This document shows, piece after piece, positions 10,087 through 18,999 of a DNA stretch of 64,000 bases (the stretch's first letter is position 1; each line of letters opens with the position of its first letter). Source of the stretch: Maribacter spongiicola. GTDB taxonomy: Bacteria; Bacteroidota; Bacteroidia; Flavobacteriales; Flavobacteriaceae. A model generated the notes under the pieces. That model saw only the letters and a program-made list of their open reading frames with translations. It was not told where the DNA came from and made no database searches. The stretch is from assembly GCF_004364165.1 (NCBI RefSeq), contig NZ_SOAY01000010.1:957098-1021097 (forward strand), given 5' to 3'. The translations under genes were made by a program, and so were the position numbers.

Positions 10087-10668
10087 ATGGATTTAACACA
10101 AGGTACGGATCAAGAGAAAAATGCCAGGGCAAAAAAGATGATGCTTTGGTTTGGTATTATTAGCTTATTGATGGGTTTTGCAGGGTGGACAAGCGCTTAC
10201 ATTGTAAGTAGCTCAAGAGAAGACTGGTCTAGTGACATTACGCTACCAAATTCCTTTTTGTATAGCACTATCGTTATCATTATTAGTAGTCTTAGCTACA
10301 TGATGGCAAAAAAGGCAATTAGAGAAGGAGAAAATTTTAATGGTACTAAATGGCTGTTGGTAACGTTAGGTTTAGGAGTACTTTTTATATTTCTGCAATT
10401 TTCAGGTTTTTCTCAATTGGTTGCCGAAGGGTATTACTTTACTGGACCAACGAGTAGTATAAAAGTATCTTATGTTTTTTTGATTGCAATGGTGCATGTG
10501 GTGCATGTTGTTGCGGGTATGATATCTTTATTGGTGGTGTTGTACAATCAATACAAAGGAAAATATAGTAAAGAGAACTATTTAGGTGTTACCTTAGGGG
10601 CAACATTTTGGCATTTCTTAGATTTATTATGGGTCTATTTGGTGTTATTTATGTTCTTTGTGAAATAA
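10087..10668 (+). CDS. Cytochrome c oxidase subunit III (short form)
   Basis: A 193-residue heme-copper oxidase subunit III with five hydrophobic segments. Subunit III supports proton uptake and stability of the catalytic subunit I. Family marks include HVVHVVAGMISL in the penultimate segment and the C-terminal GATFWHFLDLLWVYLVLFMFF, whose WHFxDxxW pattern is diagnostic. It starts 2 bp after ctaB. A second, longer subunit III gene follows; paired subunit III genes are common in flavobacteria. Subunits I and II are not in the window. Confidence 0.92.
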   Translation: MDLTQGTDQEKNARAKKMMLWFGIISLLMGFAGWTSAYIVSSSREDWSSDITLPNSFLYSTIVIIISSLSYMMAKKAIREGENFNGTKWLLVTLGLGVLFIFLQFSGFSQLVAEGYYFTGPTSSIKVSYVFLIAMVHVVHVVAGMISLLVVLYNQYKGKYSKENYLGVTLGATFWHFLDLLWVYLVLFMFFVK

Positions 10669-10726
10669 AAAGTGTATCAAAATTAGTTTTGAGTCAAATT
10701 GCGTTTTTAAATAGTTCAAAAAAATG

Positions 10727-10734
10727 TAAATTTG
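10727..10734 (+). promoter_or_regulatory. Possible -7 element before the long subunit III gene
   Basis: TAAATTTG fits TAnnTTTG and lies 30 bp before the ATG. No clear TTTG is found at the expected -33 distance, so this may be a weak internal promoter or chance. Confidence 0.4.
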
Positions 10735-10764
10735 CTAAAGTTTTATTAAAACGATAATTAGTAT

Positions 10765-11739
10765 ATGAATTCTACGGTGACTACGGGAACGGAAACAAGC
10801 GTATGGGGTGGTGGCAATCAGCCTCTAGGAGCAAGCTACGGCAAATTAATGATGTGGTTTTTCCTTGTATCGGATGCGTTAACTTTCTCTGGATTTTTAG
10901 CAGCATACGGCTTTTCAAGATTTAAATTTATTGAAACATGGCCAATAGCGGACGAAGTGTTTACACACGTTCCTTTCTTTCATGGTAATTACCCCATGAT
11001 TTATGTTGCACTTATGACCTTTATTTTAATTATGTCATCTGTAACTATGGTTTTAGCGGTTGATGCTGGTCATAAAATGAAACAGAATGCGGTAGCATGG
11101 TATATGTTCGCTACTGTAATTGGTGGTATAATCTTCGTTGGTTCTCAAGCTTGGGAATGGGGTACTTTTATTAAAGGTGACCATGGTGCTTTAGAAACTA
11201 AAGGTGGTAGAATATTACAATTCGTAAAAGCTGATACAGGTGAGAGAGCTTCGTTAGCAGATTTTGCGGCTTCTATACCAGATGATAGAGTTGTCCACGA
11301 AAGAAAGAACGGACTTTGGTTTTTTCAAGAGCCGACATTAACTAGCGTTTCACTAACAGAGGTTGTTGAAGGGTTTAAAGCTGATTCTAATATTTTGATC
11401 AGAACTGAACAAATCAATGAAGAAGGTGAGAAAACACTTTTAGATAGAAAAGCTTCATTGGCAAAAATAGGAGAAGCGACACAGGTTGTTGAAGGTGCTA
11501 ATTTGATTCATAATGAATATGGAAGCAGACTTTTCGCTGACTTCTTTTTCTTTATTACAGGTTTTCACGGTTTCCACGTATTCTCGGGTGTAGTAATCAA
11601 TATTATCATCTTCTTTAATGTTGTTATTGGTACTTATGAGAGAAGAGGTCATTATGAAATGGTTGAGAAAGTCGGATTGTACTGGCACTTTGTAGATTTA
11701 GTTTGGGTATTCGTATTTACCTTCTTCTACTTAGTATAA
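10765..11739 (+). CDS. Cytochrome c oxidase subunit III (long form)
   Basis: A 324-residue heme-copper oxidase subunit III. The membrane parts are at about residues 25-145 and 250-324, with GFHGFHVFSG and the diagnostic C-terminal GLYWHFVDLVWVFVFTFFYLV. Between them is a hydrophilic insert of about 100 residues (roughly 135-245) that the short paralogue upstream lacks. Insert and membrane parts lie in one open frame, so this is not a frameshift artefact. Long subunit III proteins of this kind are known in Bacteroidetes; the insert's role is unknown to me. It is followed after 51 bp by subunit IV. Confidence 0.93.
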   Translation: MNSTVTTGTETSVWGGGNQPLGASYGKLMMWFFLVSDALTFSGFLAAYGFSRFKFIETWPIADEVFTHVPFFHGNYPMIYVALMTFILIMSSVTMVLAVDAGHKMKQNAVAWYMFATVIGGIIFVGSQAWEWGTFIKGDHGALETKGGRILQFVKADTGERASLADFAASIPDDRVVHERKNGLWFFQEPTLTSVSLTEVVEGFKADSNILIRTEQINEEGEKTLLDRKASLAKIGEATQVVEGANLIHNEYGSRLFADFFFFITGFHGFHVFSGVVINIIIFFNVVIGTYERRGHYEMVEKVGLYWHFVDLVWVFVFTFFYLV

Positions 11740-11790
11740 ACCAATTAAGAAAAAAGTAGTACTGAAAATAGAATTTTAGATTATAGTAAA

Positions 11791-12174
11791 ATGGCAGACG
11801 GACATAAATTAGAAATTTTTAGAGGACTTGTAAAGTTCAAATCTAACACACAGAAAATCTGGGGAGTATTAGCTTTTTTAACCCTTATAACTGCAGTAGA
11901 AGTAGTTTTAGGTATTATTAAGCCAGCATCTTTGACCGATACTTATGTATTGGGAATGAAATTAATCAACTGGATTTTCATTATTTTAACTTTGGTTAAA
12001 GCGTATTATATTGCTTGGGATTTTATGCATTTACGTGATGAGAAGTCTGCATTGAGAAGAGCTATAGTATGGACACCGATATTCTTGGTTATCTATTTAG
12101 TATTTATTCTTCTTGTAGAAGCAGATTATATTTATAACGTTTATAAAGATGGCTTCATAAGCTGGAATTTCTAA
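11791..12174 (+). CDS. Cytochrome c oxidase subunit IV family protein
   Basis: A 127-residue membrane protein with three hydrophobic segments (about 25-45, 55-75 and 92-112). The AYYIAWDFMHLRDEKSALR loop is typical of the prokaryotic subunit IV (CyoD/CtaF-like) family, which stabilises the oxidase core. It follows the long subunit III gene closely and is the last gene before a strong terminator, closing the oxidase operon. Confidence 0.9.
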   Translation: MADGHKLEIFRGLVKFKSNTQKIWGVLAFLTLITAVEVVLGIIKPASLTDTYVLGMKLINWIFIILTLVKAYYIAWDFMHLRDEKSALRRAIVWTPIFLVIYLVFILLVEADYIYNVYKDGFISWNF

Positions 12175-12192
12175 GTTATAATTAACAGTATT

Positions 12193-12220
12193 AAAAGACG
12201 GTTTTATAACCGTCTTTTTT
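12193..12220 (+). terminator. Terminator closing the oxidase operon
   Basis: A perfect stem aaaagacggtt / aaccgtctttt around a 2-4 base loop, followed by a T run, 18 bp after the subunit IV stop. Confidence 0.88.
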
Positions 12221-12299
12221 ATTTTTGTATAGTTTGTATTTTAATTGGTATTTCTGTTCAGATTTTTAAAAATGCTTCAATAACTAGTCTACCTGATTT

Positions 12300-12929
12300 A
12301 TGAAAAAGACCTTCGTACTTGTTGTTTTATTTGTGTTACCTATTGTGGCATATTTATTCTTTGCTTCTGGGGTTACAAATTTTGGTAAGTTGTCTGAACT
12401 AACTAAAAATGTTCAAGAATTAGATTTTTCTGATCAAACGAAGTTTAAAGGTAATATTACCGTATTAGGTTTCTTAGGTTCTGATGTGGCAGGTAGAAAA
12501 GGTAATGCGTTTAATTTAAATCAAAAAATATATAAACGTTTCTACGAGTTTAAAGACTTTCAATTTGTAATGGTTGTTGCTAACGATACTGAAGGTGAGG
12601 TTGATGCACTTAAAGCAGAACTGGCTACACTAGCAGATAACGATAAATGGAATTTCGTGTCTGCTAACGATACTCAAATTAAGGACCTTTTTAATAGCTT
12701 AAAAACTGATCTTGTATTAGATGAGAATAACAGCACTCCCTATGTTTTTATTATAGATAAAGATAGAACACTTAGAGGTAGGTCAGATGATGAAGATGAT
12801 GGTACTAAATATGGTTTCAATTCTAATTCTATTTCCGATTTGAATAATAAAATGATAGATGATACAAAAATCGTATTGGCAGAATACCGGCTCGCTTTAA
12901 AAAAGAATAATATTGATCAACCTGAATAA
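12300..12929 (+). CDS. Membrane-anchored thioredoxin-fold-like protein next to SCO
   Basis: A 209-residue protein with an N-terminal membrane anchor or uncleaved signal (about 4-24). The periplasmic domain has alternating strand/helix pattern, including GNITVLGFLGSD near the start and a late STPYVFIIDKDRTLRG that resembles the cis-Pro and strand region of thioredoxin-fold proteins. No CxxC pair is present, so it is unlikely to act as a disulfide enzyme. Its stop overlaps the SCO start by one base, so it probably works with SCO in copper delivery or oxidase assembly (inference). I do not recognise a named family. Confidence 0.7.
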   Translation: MKKTFVLVVLFVLPIVAYLFFASGVTNFGKLSELTKNVQELDFSDQTKFKGNITVLGFLGSDVAGRKGNAFNLNQKIYKRFYEFKDFQFVMVVANDTEGEVDALKAELATLADNDKWNFVSANDTQIKDLFNSLKTDLVLDENNSTPYVFIIDKDRTLRGRSDDEDDGTKYGFNSNSISDLNNKMIDDTKIVLAEYRLALKKNNIDQPE

Positions 12930-13660
12930 TGAATAAAAAATATACATACGTTTGGGTTTCGTTAATCGTTCTAATTTTTGGCATTATTGTAGTGCCAAGA
13001 ATAGTAGAAAGATTGTCTTCAGGATCAGTGGTTGAAAATGACCGTTTAAATGTTTCAGGAAAAAAAGTCGATGATAAACTTGGGTATATTTTATTAGATG
13101 GCAAGCGAAGAAAAGTACCTGCTTTTGAATTTATAAATCAAGATAGTGTCGTTGTATCTGATAAAGATTATTTAGGTAAGGTGTATGTGGTAGATTTCTT
13201 TTTCACCAGATGCCCAAGTATCTGTCCGGTAATGACAACGAACCTTGTTGACGTACAAAAGCATTTTAAAGATGCTGATGACTTTGCCATAGCATCTTTT
13301 AGTATTACCCCAGATTTTGATACACCTCAAGTGCTAAGAAGCTATAAAGAGAAATATGAGATTCAAGATGAAAACTGGAATTTAATGACAGGTGATCATG
13401 CAGGTGTATATGAATTGGCAAATGCAGGTTTCAATATTTTTGCAGCAGAAATGCCAGATGTCCCTGGTGGTTTTGAGCATTCTGGTTTATTTGCTTTGGT
13501 AGATAAGCAAGGGTATTTAAGGTCTAGAAAAGACGAGTTTGGGAATCCTATTGTCTATTATAGAGGACAAATTTTAGAAAAGGATGGCGTCAATGACCAC
13601 GGTGAAACGGAAGAAATAGGGATTCTGAAAATTGATATTCAGAAATTGTTAGAAGAATAA
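12929..13660 (+). CDS. SCO1/SenC family copper chaperone for cytochrome oxidase
   Basis: A 243-residue SCO family protein. It has an N-terminal membrane anchor (about 7-25) and a periplasmic thioredoxin-like domain. The copper-binding pair is in FFTRCPSICPVMTTN (CxxxC), and the distal histidine is in GGFEHSGLFALVD; together these are the three SCO copper ligands. SCO proteins load Cu into the CuA site of oxidase subunit II. It begins within the stop codon of the upstream thioredoxin-fold-like gene and is followed 9 bp later by the DUF420 gene, forming an assembly operon. Confidence 0.95.
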   Translation: MNKKYTYVWVSLIVLIFGIIVVPRIVERLSSGSVVENDRLNVSGKKVDDKLGYILLDGKRRKVPAFEFINQDSVVVSDKDYLGKVYVVDFFFTRCPSICPVMTTNLVDVQKHFKDADDFAIASFSITPDFDTPQVLRSYKEKYEIQDENWNLMTGDHAGVYELANAGFNIFAAEMPDVPGGFEHSGLFALVDKQGYLRSRKDEFGNPIVYYRGQILEKDGVNDHGETEEIGILKIDIQKLLEE

Positions 13661-13669
13661 TATATTAGT

Positions 13670-14203
13670 ATGCAGGGGAGTGTAAAAGACGAGAAAAAGT
13701 TTAATAAATTAATTGCGGTTGTTTCTATTATTATACCAATAGTAGTGGCAATTCTTTTTGGGGTTAAATTACCTAATGTAGCCCCTCTTTCATTTCTGCC
13801 TCCTATTTATGCTACAATAAATGGAATTACGGCAGTGCTATTGTTGGTGGCTGTTTGGGCTATTAAAAATGGCAATCAAAAGTTGCATCAGAATGTAATG
13901 ACTACAAACATAGCGTTGTCATTATTATTTCTAATCATGTATATAGCCTATCACATGACATCAGATTCTACGAGTTATGGTGGTGAGGGTGCAATAAGAT
14001 ATGTCTATTATTTTATTTTAATTACTCATATCGTATTGTCTATTGCATTGATTCCTTTGGTGCTTAGAACATATGCTATGGCATATTTAAAGAAATTTGA
14101 AGATCATAGAGCATTGGCAAAGTATACTTTTCCTGTATGGTTATACGTTGCCGTTACAGGTGTTGTAGTGTATTTAATGATATCTCCGTACTATGTATAC
14201 TAA
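13670..14203 (+). CDS. DUF420 domain membrane protein
   Basis: A 177-residue integral membrane protein with about five hydrophobic segments. Histidines occur at segment boundaries (for example MYIAYHMTS, LITHIVLS and FEDHRAL). DUF420 proteins are routinely encoded beside cytochrome oxidase and SCO genes and are thought to take part in oxidase assembly or heme handling, although the molecular role is not established. The C-terminus overlaps the next small gene by 11 bp. Confidence 0.88.
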   Translation: MQGSVKDEKKFNKLIAVVSIIIPIVVAILFGVKLPNVAPLSFLPPIYATINGITAVLLLVAVWAIKNGNQKLHQNVMTTNIALSLLFLIMYIAYHMTSDSTSYGGEGAIRYVYYFILITHIVLSIALIPLVLRTYAMAYLKKFEDHRALAKYTFPVWLYVAVTGVVVYLMISPYYVY

Positions 14204-14411
14204 ACAAATATTATTATTGGTAGTAGTTTTCTTTCTGTTGATTCCAATAGATGTTGAAGCGCAATGCGCAATGTGTAGGGCGGTTTTAGAAAGTGAATCT
14301 TCTGGTAAAGCCGCAGAAGGCATTAATAATGGTATTGTTTACCTAATGGCAGTACCATATGTATTGGTTGCAGGTCTCTTTTATTTTATCTACAAAAAGA
14401 TGAGGGCTTAG
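14193..14411 (+). CDS. Small membrane protein with CxxC motif, oxidase-cluster associated
   Basis: A 72-residue protein. It has an N-terminal hydrophobic signal (about 4-22, ending VEAQ), then CAMCRAVLE in the exported part and a C-terminal transmembrane segment (about 46-66) with a basic tail (YKKMRA). The CxxC next to a membrane segment suggests metal or thiol chemistry in the periplasm, consistent with the SCO/DUF420 context (inference). It starts inside the 3' end of the DUF420 gene. No named family is recognised. Confidence 0.75.
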   Translation: MYTKQILLLVVVFFLLIPIDVEAQCAMCRAVLESESSGKAAEGINNGIVYLMAVPYVLVAGLFYFIYKKMRA

Positions 14412-14483
14412 TTTTTTTATCAAATAGTGTAACATTCTGTCATTTGGTTAGTCTTATGATTGTGTGATACTTGTATCGCGCTC

Positions 14484-14511
14484 ATCAATCAATCAAACTA
14501 ATCAATCAATC
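14484..14511 (+). repeat. AATC-rich direct repeat in the leader of the efflux cluster
   Basis: atcaatcaatca and atcaatcaatc lie 5 bp apart directly before the ATG at 14514. Shorter AATCAA words also precede the starts at 17087 and 22713. They may be an unstructured translation leader rather than a protein-binding site. Confidence 0.5.
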
Positions 14512-14513
14512 TT

Positions 14514-15761
14514 ATGTTCGACTTAGAACGTTGGCAAGAAATTTTCGATACTATTCGCAAGAATAAGCTACGCACATTTCTAACCGGACTTTCCGTTGCT
14601 TCAGGTATATTCATTCTAGTTATTTTATTGGGTTTTGGTCAGGGCATGCAAAATGGTATTGCCAAAGAATTTGAACAAGATGCTGCTACCAGTGTTTGGG
14701 TCTGGCCTGGTGTTACTACAATAGAATATAAAGGTATGAACCCGGGTAGACCTATTCAATTTCGTAATGAGAATTACGACATGGCGGGTGTGTTGTTTGA
14801 GGATCAAATAGAAAATAAATCGCCAAGGTTATTTGTTCGTGGCGTATTCGTAAACTACGGTAGTGAGTCTTTAGCCTATAACGTTCAAGGGGTTTCTAAT
14901 CAATTTCAATTTATCGAAAATGAGTTTATGACCTTGGGTCGTTTTCTAAATCAGCAAGATGTAGCTTCTAAGGCTAAAGTGGCAATCATCAGTAATAAGA
15001 TTAATCGAGAAGTATTTTCAGAACTAGAGAGCCCCATTGGGGAGTTTTTAGATCTATCTGGAATTCCCTTTAAAATTGTTGGTGTATATGGTGATATTGG
15101 CGGCGAACGCGAAGAAGACCGTATTTATATTCCTGTAAGTACAGCGCAACAGGTTTTTAATGGCGCAGATCACTTAAATAATTTATCCTATACATTACCT
15201 GCAGTAGAAGACTTCGAAACTGCCGTGGCGCAATCCATCAAATTTAAACGTGAACTTCAATCTTATTTACAAAAAGCACATACGGTAGCTCCAGAAGATA
15301 CTAGCGCCATACAAGTATATAACCCCATGGAAGAGGCTAAACGCTTCTATTCTTTAATGGGAGGTATCAAATTTTTCTTTTGGTTTGTTGGGGTTTGTAC
15401 CATCATTGCAGGTATAGTTGGCGTAAGTAATATTATGTTGATTGTGGTTAAAGAACGCACGAGAGAAATTGGAATACGAAAAGCTCTTGGTGCCAAGTCA
15501 TGGTCAATAGTTGGTATGATTCTTCACGAAGCAATTTTTATAACCGCAATTGCAGGTTTCACGGGACTCATTTTAAGCATGGGACTGTTGGAAATTGTGG
15601 GTCCGCATGTAGAGGTAGATTATGTATTAAATCCCTCTGTAAATTTCAATGTTGCCTTAACTACTGTGTTTGTATTGATTTTCGCAGGAGCTGTTGCGGG
15701 ATTTTTCCCGGCATGGCGAGCGGCTAAAATTCATGTAATAGAGGCGTTAAAAGACGAATAG
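14514..15761 (+). CDS. MacB-type ABC transporter permease (module 1, A)
   Basis: A 415-residue MacB/FtsX-type permease: one N-terminal transmembrane helix (about 20-42), a large periplasmic MacB_PCD domain (about 45-240), then three C-terminal helices (about 285-310, 330-360 and 375-400). The conserved MLIVVKERTREIGIRKALGAK loop that contacts the ATPase is present. These proteins transmit mechanical force from the cytoplasmic ATPase to the periplasm rather than forming a channel. It lacks a fused ATPase domain. It is the first gene of an eight-gene efflux cluster and closely resembles the gene at 18992-20221. Confidence 0.92.
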   Translation: MFDLERWQEIFDTIRKNKLRTFLTGLSVASGIFILVILLGFGQGMQNGIAKEFEQDAATSVWVWPGVTTIEYKGMNPGRPIQFRNENYDMAGVLFEDQIENKSPRLFVRGVFVNYGSESLAYNVQGVSNQFQFIENEFMTLGRFLNQQDVASKAKVAIISNKINREVFSELESPIGEFLDLSGIPFKIVGVYGDIGGEREEDRIYIPVSTAQQVFNGADHLNNLSYTLPAVEDFETAVAQSIKFKRELQSYLQKAHTVAPEDTSAIQVYNPMEEAKRFYSLMGGIKFFFWFVGVCTIIAGIVGVSNIMLIVVKERTREIGIRKALGAKSWSIVGMILHEAIFITAIAGFTGLILSMGLLEIVGPHVEVDYVLNPSVNFNVALTTVFVLIFAGAVAGFFPAWRAAKIHVIEALKDE

Positions 15762-15799
15762 TAAACGAATGAAAAAGTGTAACTAATTAAGATAGTACC

Positions 15800-17056
15800 A
15801 TGTTCAATAGAGACCGTTGGAAAGAAATCTTAGAAGTATTATCTAGCAATGTATTTAGAACATTGGCTACTTCTTTTGGTGTGGGCTGGGGTATTTTTAT
15901 TCTAATTATACTACTTGCTGCAGGTAAAGGCTTGGAAAATGGCATTCGTGCAGATTTTGGCGATATCGCTACCAATACCATGTTCATGTGGTCACGAAAT
16001 ACGACCATACCATATAAAGGGTTGCCAAAAGGAAGGCGCTTTAGTTTTAAGATAGAAGATGTACAATCTATAAAAGATAATATTCCCAATTTAAGATTCA
16101 TCTCTCCCCGAAATCAATTAGGCGGATTTGGTGGTGGTAATAATGTGGTTCGCGGATTAAAAACTGGAGCTTTCAATGTCTACGGAGATTATCCAGAAAT
16201 CATACGGCAAGAACCCATGACCATTACTTCTGGTAGGTTTGTAAATCATAATGATATTCAGGATAAAAGAAAAATTGCAGTTATCGGTGTGGGTGTACGA
16301 AACGAACTTTATGATAGAGGAGAAAAAGTACTAGGAACCTATATTAAAATTCAGGGAGTCAATTTTATGGTGGTAGGTACATACCAAAAGAAAGATAGTG
16401 GCGGTGGGGAAGAAGGTCAAAAAGAAATTTATGTACCATTTACAGCATTCTCACAAGCTTTTAATATGGGTAATGATGTTGGGTGGATGGCCATTACCGC
16501 ACTAGATGGCAGTTCCATTTCTAATCTCAAAGAGAAAATTGTAAATGTCGTTAAGGAGAATAGAAAAATTCACCCCGATGATAAACGCGCTGTTGGGTAT
16601 TTTGATTTGTATGAACAGTATAATCGTGTAGAAAGTTTGTTCGGTGCATTACGATGGGTAGCTTATTTTGTAGGTGTGCTGGTGCTACTATCCGGTATAA
16701 TTGGAGTCAGTAATATTATGCTGATTGTCATAAAAGAACGAACAAAAGAAATCGGAATTCGTAGGGCTTTGGGCGAAGCGCCATGGTCTATTAAAAAACA
16801 AATCTTAATGGAGTCGATTTTCCTAACGATCATATCGGGCATGATAGGCATTGTTTTCGGTGCAGCTTTTATATATGGCGTCAATGCGGTGCTAGACTCC
16901 GTTGGGCCTGTAGACATGTTTGTAAACCCTAGTGTAAGTTTGGGTGTGGTAGTCAGTGCACTGGTCATTTTAATATTTTCCGGATTGTTAGCGGGATTCA
17001 TACCTGCACAAAGTGCTATCAAAATACGACCAATTGAAGCTTTAAGAACAGAATAA
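15800..17056 (+). CDS. MacB-type ABC transporter permease (module 1, B)
   Basis: A 418-residue permease with the same layout: N-terminal helix (about 20-40), periplasmic MacB_PCD domain, and three C-terminal helices around MLIVIKERTKEIGIRRALGEA. It differs clearly from permease A in the first helix region (TSFGVGWGIFILI), and its closest relative here is the gene at 20223-21485. It likely pairs with permease A as a heterodimer (inference). It lies 38 bp after A and 30 bp before the adaptor gene. Confidence 0.92.
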   Translation: MFNRDRWKEILEVLSSNVFRTLATSFGVGWGIFILIILLAAGKGLENGIRADFGDIATNTMFMWSRNTTIPYKGLPKGRRFSFKIEDVQSIKDNIPNLRFISPRNQLGGFGGGNNVVRGLKTGAFNVYGDYPEIIRQEPMTITSGRFVNHNDIQDKRKIAVIGVGVRNELYDRGEKVLGTYIKIQGVNFMVVGTYQKKDSGGGEEGQKEIYVPFTAFSQAFNMGNDVGWMAITALDGSSISNLKEKIVNVVKENRKIHPDDKRAVGYFDLYEQYNRVESLFGALRWVAYFVGVLVLLSGIIGVSNIMLIVIKERTKEIGIRRALGEAPWSIKKQILMESIFLTIISGMIGIVFGAAFIYGVNAVLDSVGPVDMFVNPSVSLGVVVSALVILIFSGLLAGFIPAQSAIKIRPIEALRTE

Positions 17057-17086
17057 TAGTATCATCAAAATATAACCAATCAAAAA

Positions 17087-18205
17087 ATGAAAAAGTCAAC
17101 AACAATTATCATCCTGCTAACTATAGTACTAGCCTTTGGCGGGTCTATGTTCTATTTGTATTCAAAAAATGCAGAAGACCCAGTGGTATACGAAACAGAA
17201 GAACCTTCTAAGCAGACCATTATTAAAAAAACGATGGCTACGGGTAGTATTCTTCCGTTAGAAGAAGTGCTTATTAAACCTAATATATCGGGAGTAATTG
17301 AGAAGATTTTCGTGGAAGGTGGCGACTATGTGAAGTCTGGCGATCTGCTCTGTACTATAAAAGTGGTACCAAATCTAAGTGCCTTAAATGATGCCAGAAA
17401 TAATATTAACGAAGCAAAAATAAACTTAGACGATCAATTGCGTAATTTAGAACGTCAAAAAGGATTGTTTGCTAAAGGGGTAATTTCTAAAGTAGATTTA
17501 GAGCGAGCTCAGTTAAGTTATGACCAATCGAAACAATCTTACGCAGCTGCTAATAAAAGATATGATATTGTAAAAACGGGTACTACTTCTGGTTTTGGTA
17601 ATGCCGCAAATACACAAATTAGAGCAACGGTTAGTGGTATGGTACTCGAAGTACCCGTAGAAGTGGGTAATCAGGTTATTGAGAGTAATAACTTTAATGA
17701 AGGTACTACCATAGCAGCTATTGCAGATGTAGATAAAATGATTTTTGAAGGTAAGGTAGATGAGTCTGAAGTAGGAAAAATTAAAGAGAATCTTCCGTTA
17801 GAAATTACCGTCGGTGCCATTGAAGATAAAGTGTTCGATGCTGTTCTGGATTATATTGCTCCGAAAGGGAATGAAGAAAATGGCGCTATACAGTTTGAAA
17901 TTAAAGGGACACTTAAAAAACAAGATTCGGTATTTATTAGAGCAGGTTTAAGTGCCAATGCATCCATTATTTTAGCACGTGCAGATAGTGTTTTGGCAGT
18001 AAAAGAAGCATTGGTACAATTCGATGATAAAACTAAAAAGCCATTTGTAGAAATTGCTACTGGCGATCAACAATTTGAAAGAAGAGATATTGAGTTAGGT
18101 ATTAGCGATGGTATTTATGTTCAAGTAACTTCTGGTATAAAAGAGGGCGAAAAAATTAAGGTTTGGAACGAGGTAAAACCAGACGAGCTTGCCGATAACG
18201 AATAA
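17087..18205 (+). CDS. Efflux membrane-fusion (periplasmic adaptor) protein, module 1
   Basis: A 372-residue HlyD/MacA-type adaptor. It has an N-terminal membrane anchor (about 5-25), a lipoyl-like half motif (PNISGVIEKIFVEGGDYVKSGD), a coiled-coil hairpin (about 100-150), a second lipoyl half (RATVSGMVLEVPVEVGNQV) and beta-barrel/membrane-proximal domains. Adaptors bridge the inner-membrane ABC complex to TolC in the outer membrane. It is clearly paralogous to the adaptor at 21529-22677. Confidence 0.93.
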   Translation: MKKSTTIIILLTIVLAFGGSMFYLYSKNAEDPVVYETEEPSKQTIIKKTMATGSILPLEEVLIKPNISGVIEKIFVEGGDYVKSGDLLCTIKVVPNLSALNDARNNINEAKINLDDQLRNLERQKGLFAKGVISKVDLERAQLSYDQSKQSYAAANKRYDIVKTGTTSGFGNAANTQIRATVSGMVLEVPVEVGNQVIESNNFNEGTTIAAIADVDKMIFEGKVDESEVGKIKENLPLEITVGAIEDKVFDAVLDYIAPKGNEENGAIQFEIKGTLKKQDSVFIRAGLSANASIILARADSVLAVKEALVQFDDKTKKPFVEIATGDQQFERRDIELGISDGIYVQVTSGIKEGEKIKVWNEVKPDELADNE

Positions 18206-18297
18206 AGTAAAATAAATAATAAAATTCATGTAACAAATTATACACGGTTTAGTCTAATGGATAGACAGTGTAAAAATTGTTCAAAATAACAACCAAC

Positions 18298-18999
18298 ATG
18301 ATTGAAATTAAAGATCTTCATAAGTCCTATAAAATGGGCAAAAATTCCCTTCACGTTCTTAAAGGAATAAATTTTAATGTTGAAGAAGGCGAATTGGTAG
18401 CCATTATGGGCTCTTCTGGTTCGGGTAAATCTACCTTACTGAATATTTTAGGTATGTTAGATGAGTTAGATGAAGGTTCTTATACATTAGACGGAGTGGC
18501 TATCAAGAATTTAAATGAAACTAAGGCTGCACAGTATCGTAATAAGTTTTTAGGATTTATTTTTCAATCATTTAATTTAATTAATTACAAAAGTGCCGCA
18601 GAGAATGTAGCGCTTCCACTTTATTATCAAAAAGTAGCAAGAAAAGAACGTCAAGAAAAGGCTTTAAAATATTTAACACAAGTAGGTCTTAAAGAATGGG
18701 CAGGGCATTTGCCTAGTGAACTATCCGGTGGTCAAAAACAAAGGGTTGCAATCGCTAGGGCAATGGCAGCAGAACCAAAAGTGTTATTAGCAGATGAACC
18801 AACAGGAGCACTAGATAGTAAAACATCTTATGAGGTAATGGACCTTATTCAAAAAATCAATGACCAAGGCAATACTATTTTAATAGTTACTCATGAACCT
18901 GATATTGCAGATATGTGTAAACGTATTGTGCATTTAAAAGATGGAGTTATTATAGAGGATAAGAAAATTGAACAAGTAAGAGCTTCAAAATATGTTTAG
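18298..18999 (+). CDS. ABC transporter ATPase, LolD/MacB type
   Basis: A 233-residue ATPase that powers the surrounding MacB-type permeases. Visible motifs are Walker A GSSGSGKST, the Q-loop GFIFQSFNL, the signature LSGGQ, Walker B VLLADEPTGALD and the switch histidine in IVTHEP. I start at ATG 18298 (MIEIKDLHKSYKM); an upstream in-frame TTG at 18277 would add seven residues outside the conserved fold. The 3' end overlaps the next permease by 8 bp, and it is the only ATPase gene in the cluster. Confidence 0.94.
   Translation: MIEIKDLHKSYKMGKNSLHVLKGINFNVEEGELVAIMGSSGSGKSTLLNILGMLDELDEGSYTLDGVAIKNLNETKAAQYRNKFLGFIFQSFNLINYKSAAENVALPLYYQKVARKERQEKALKYLTQVGLKEWAGHLPSELSGGQKQRVAIARAMAAEPKVLLADEPTGALDSKTSYEVMDLIQKINDQGNTILIVTHEPDIADMCKRIVHLKDGVIIEDKKIEQVRASKYV

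Noticed and set aside
14484-14511. AATC-type tandem words considered as a CRISPR or satellite array
   Set aside because: Only two short copies with 5-bp spacing; no unique spacers. Listed as a simple repeat instead.
18240-18275. Sequence resembling a tRNA D-arm (tttagtctaatggatagac) between the first adaptor gene and the ATPase gene
   Set aside because: GTC/GAC could pair as a D stem around TAATGGATA, but no anticodon arm, T arm or CCA follows; the ATPase gene starts within 30 bp, so it is too short for a tRNA and probably leader sequence.
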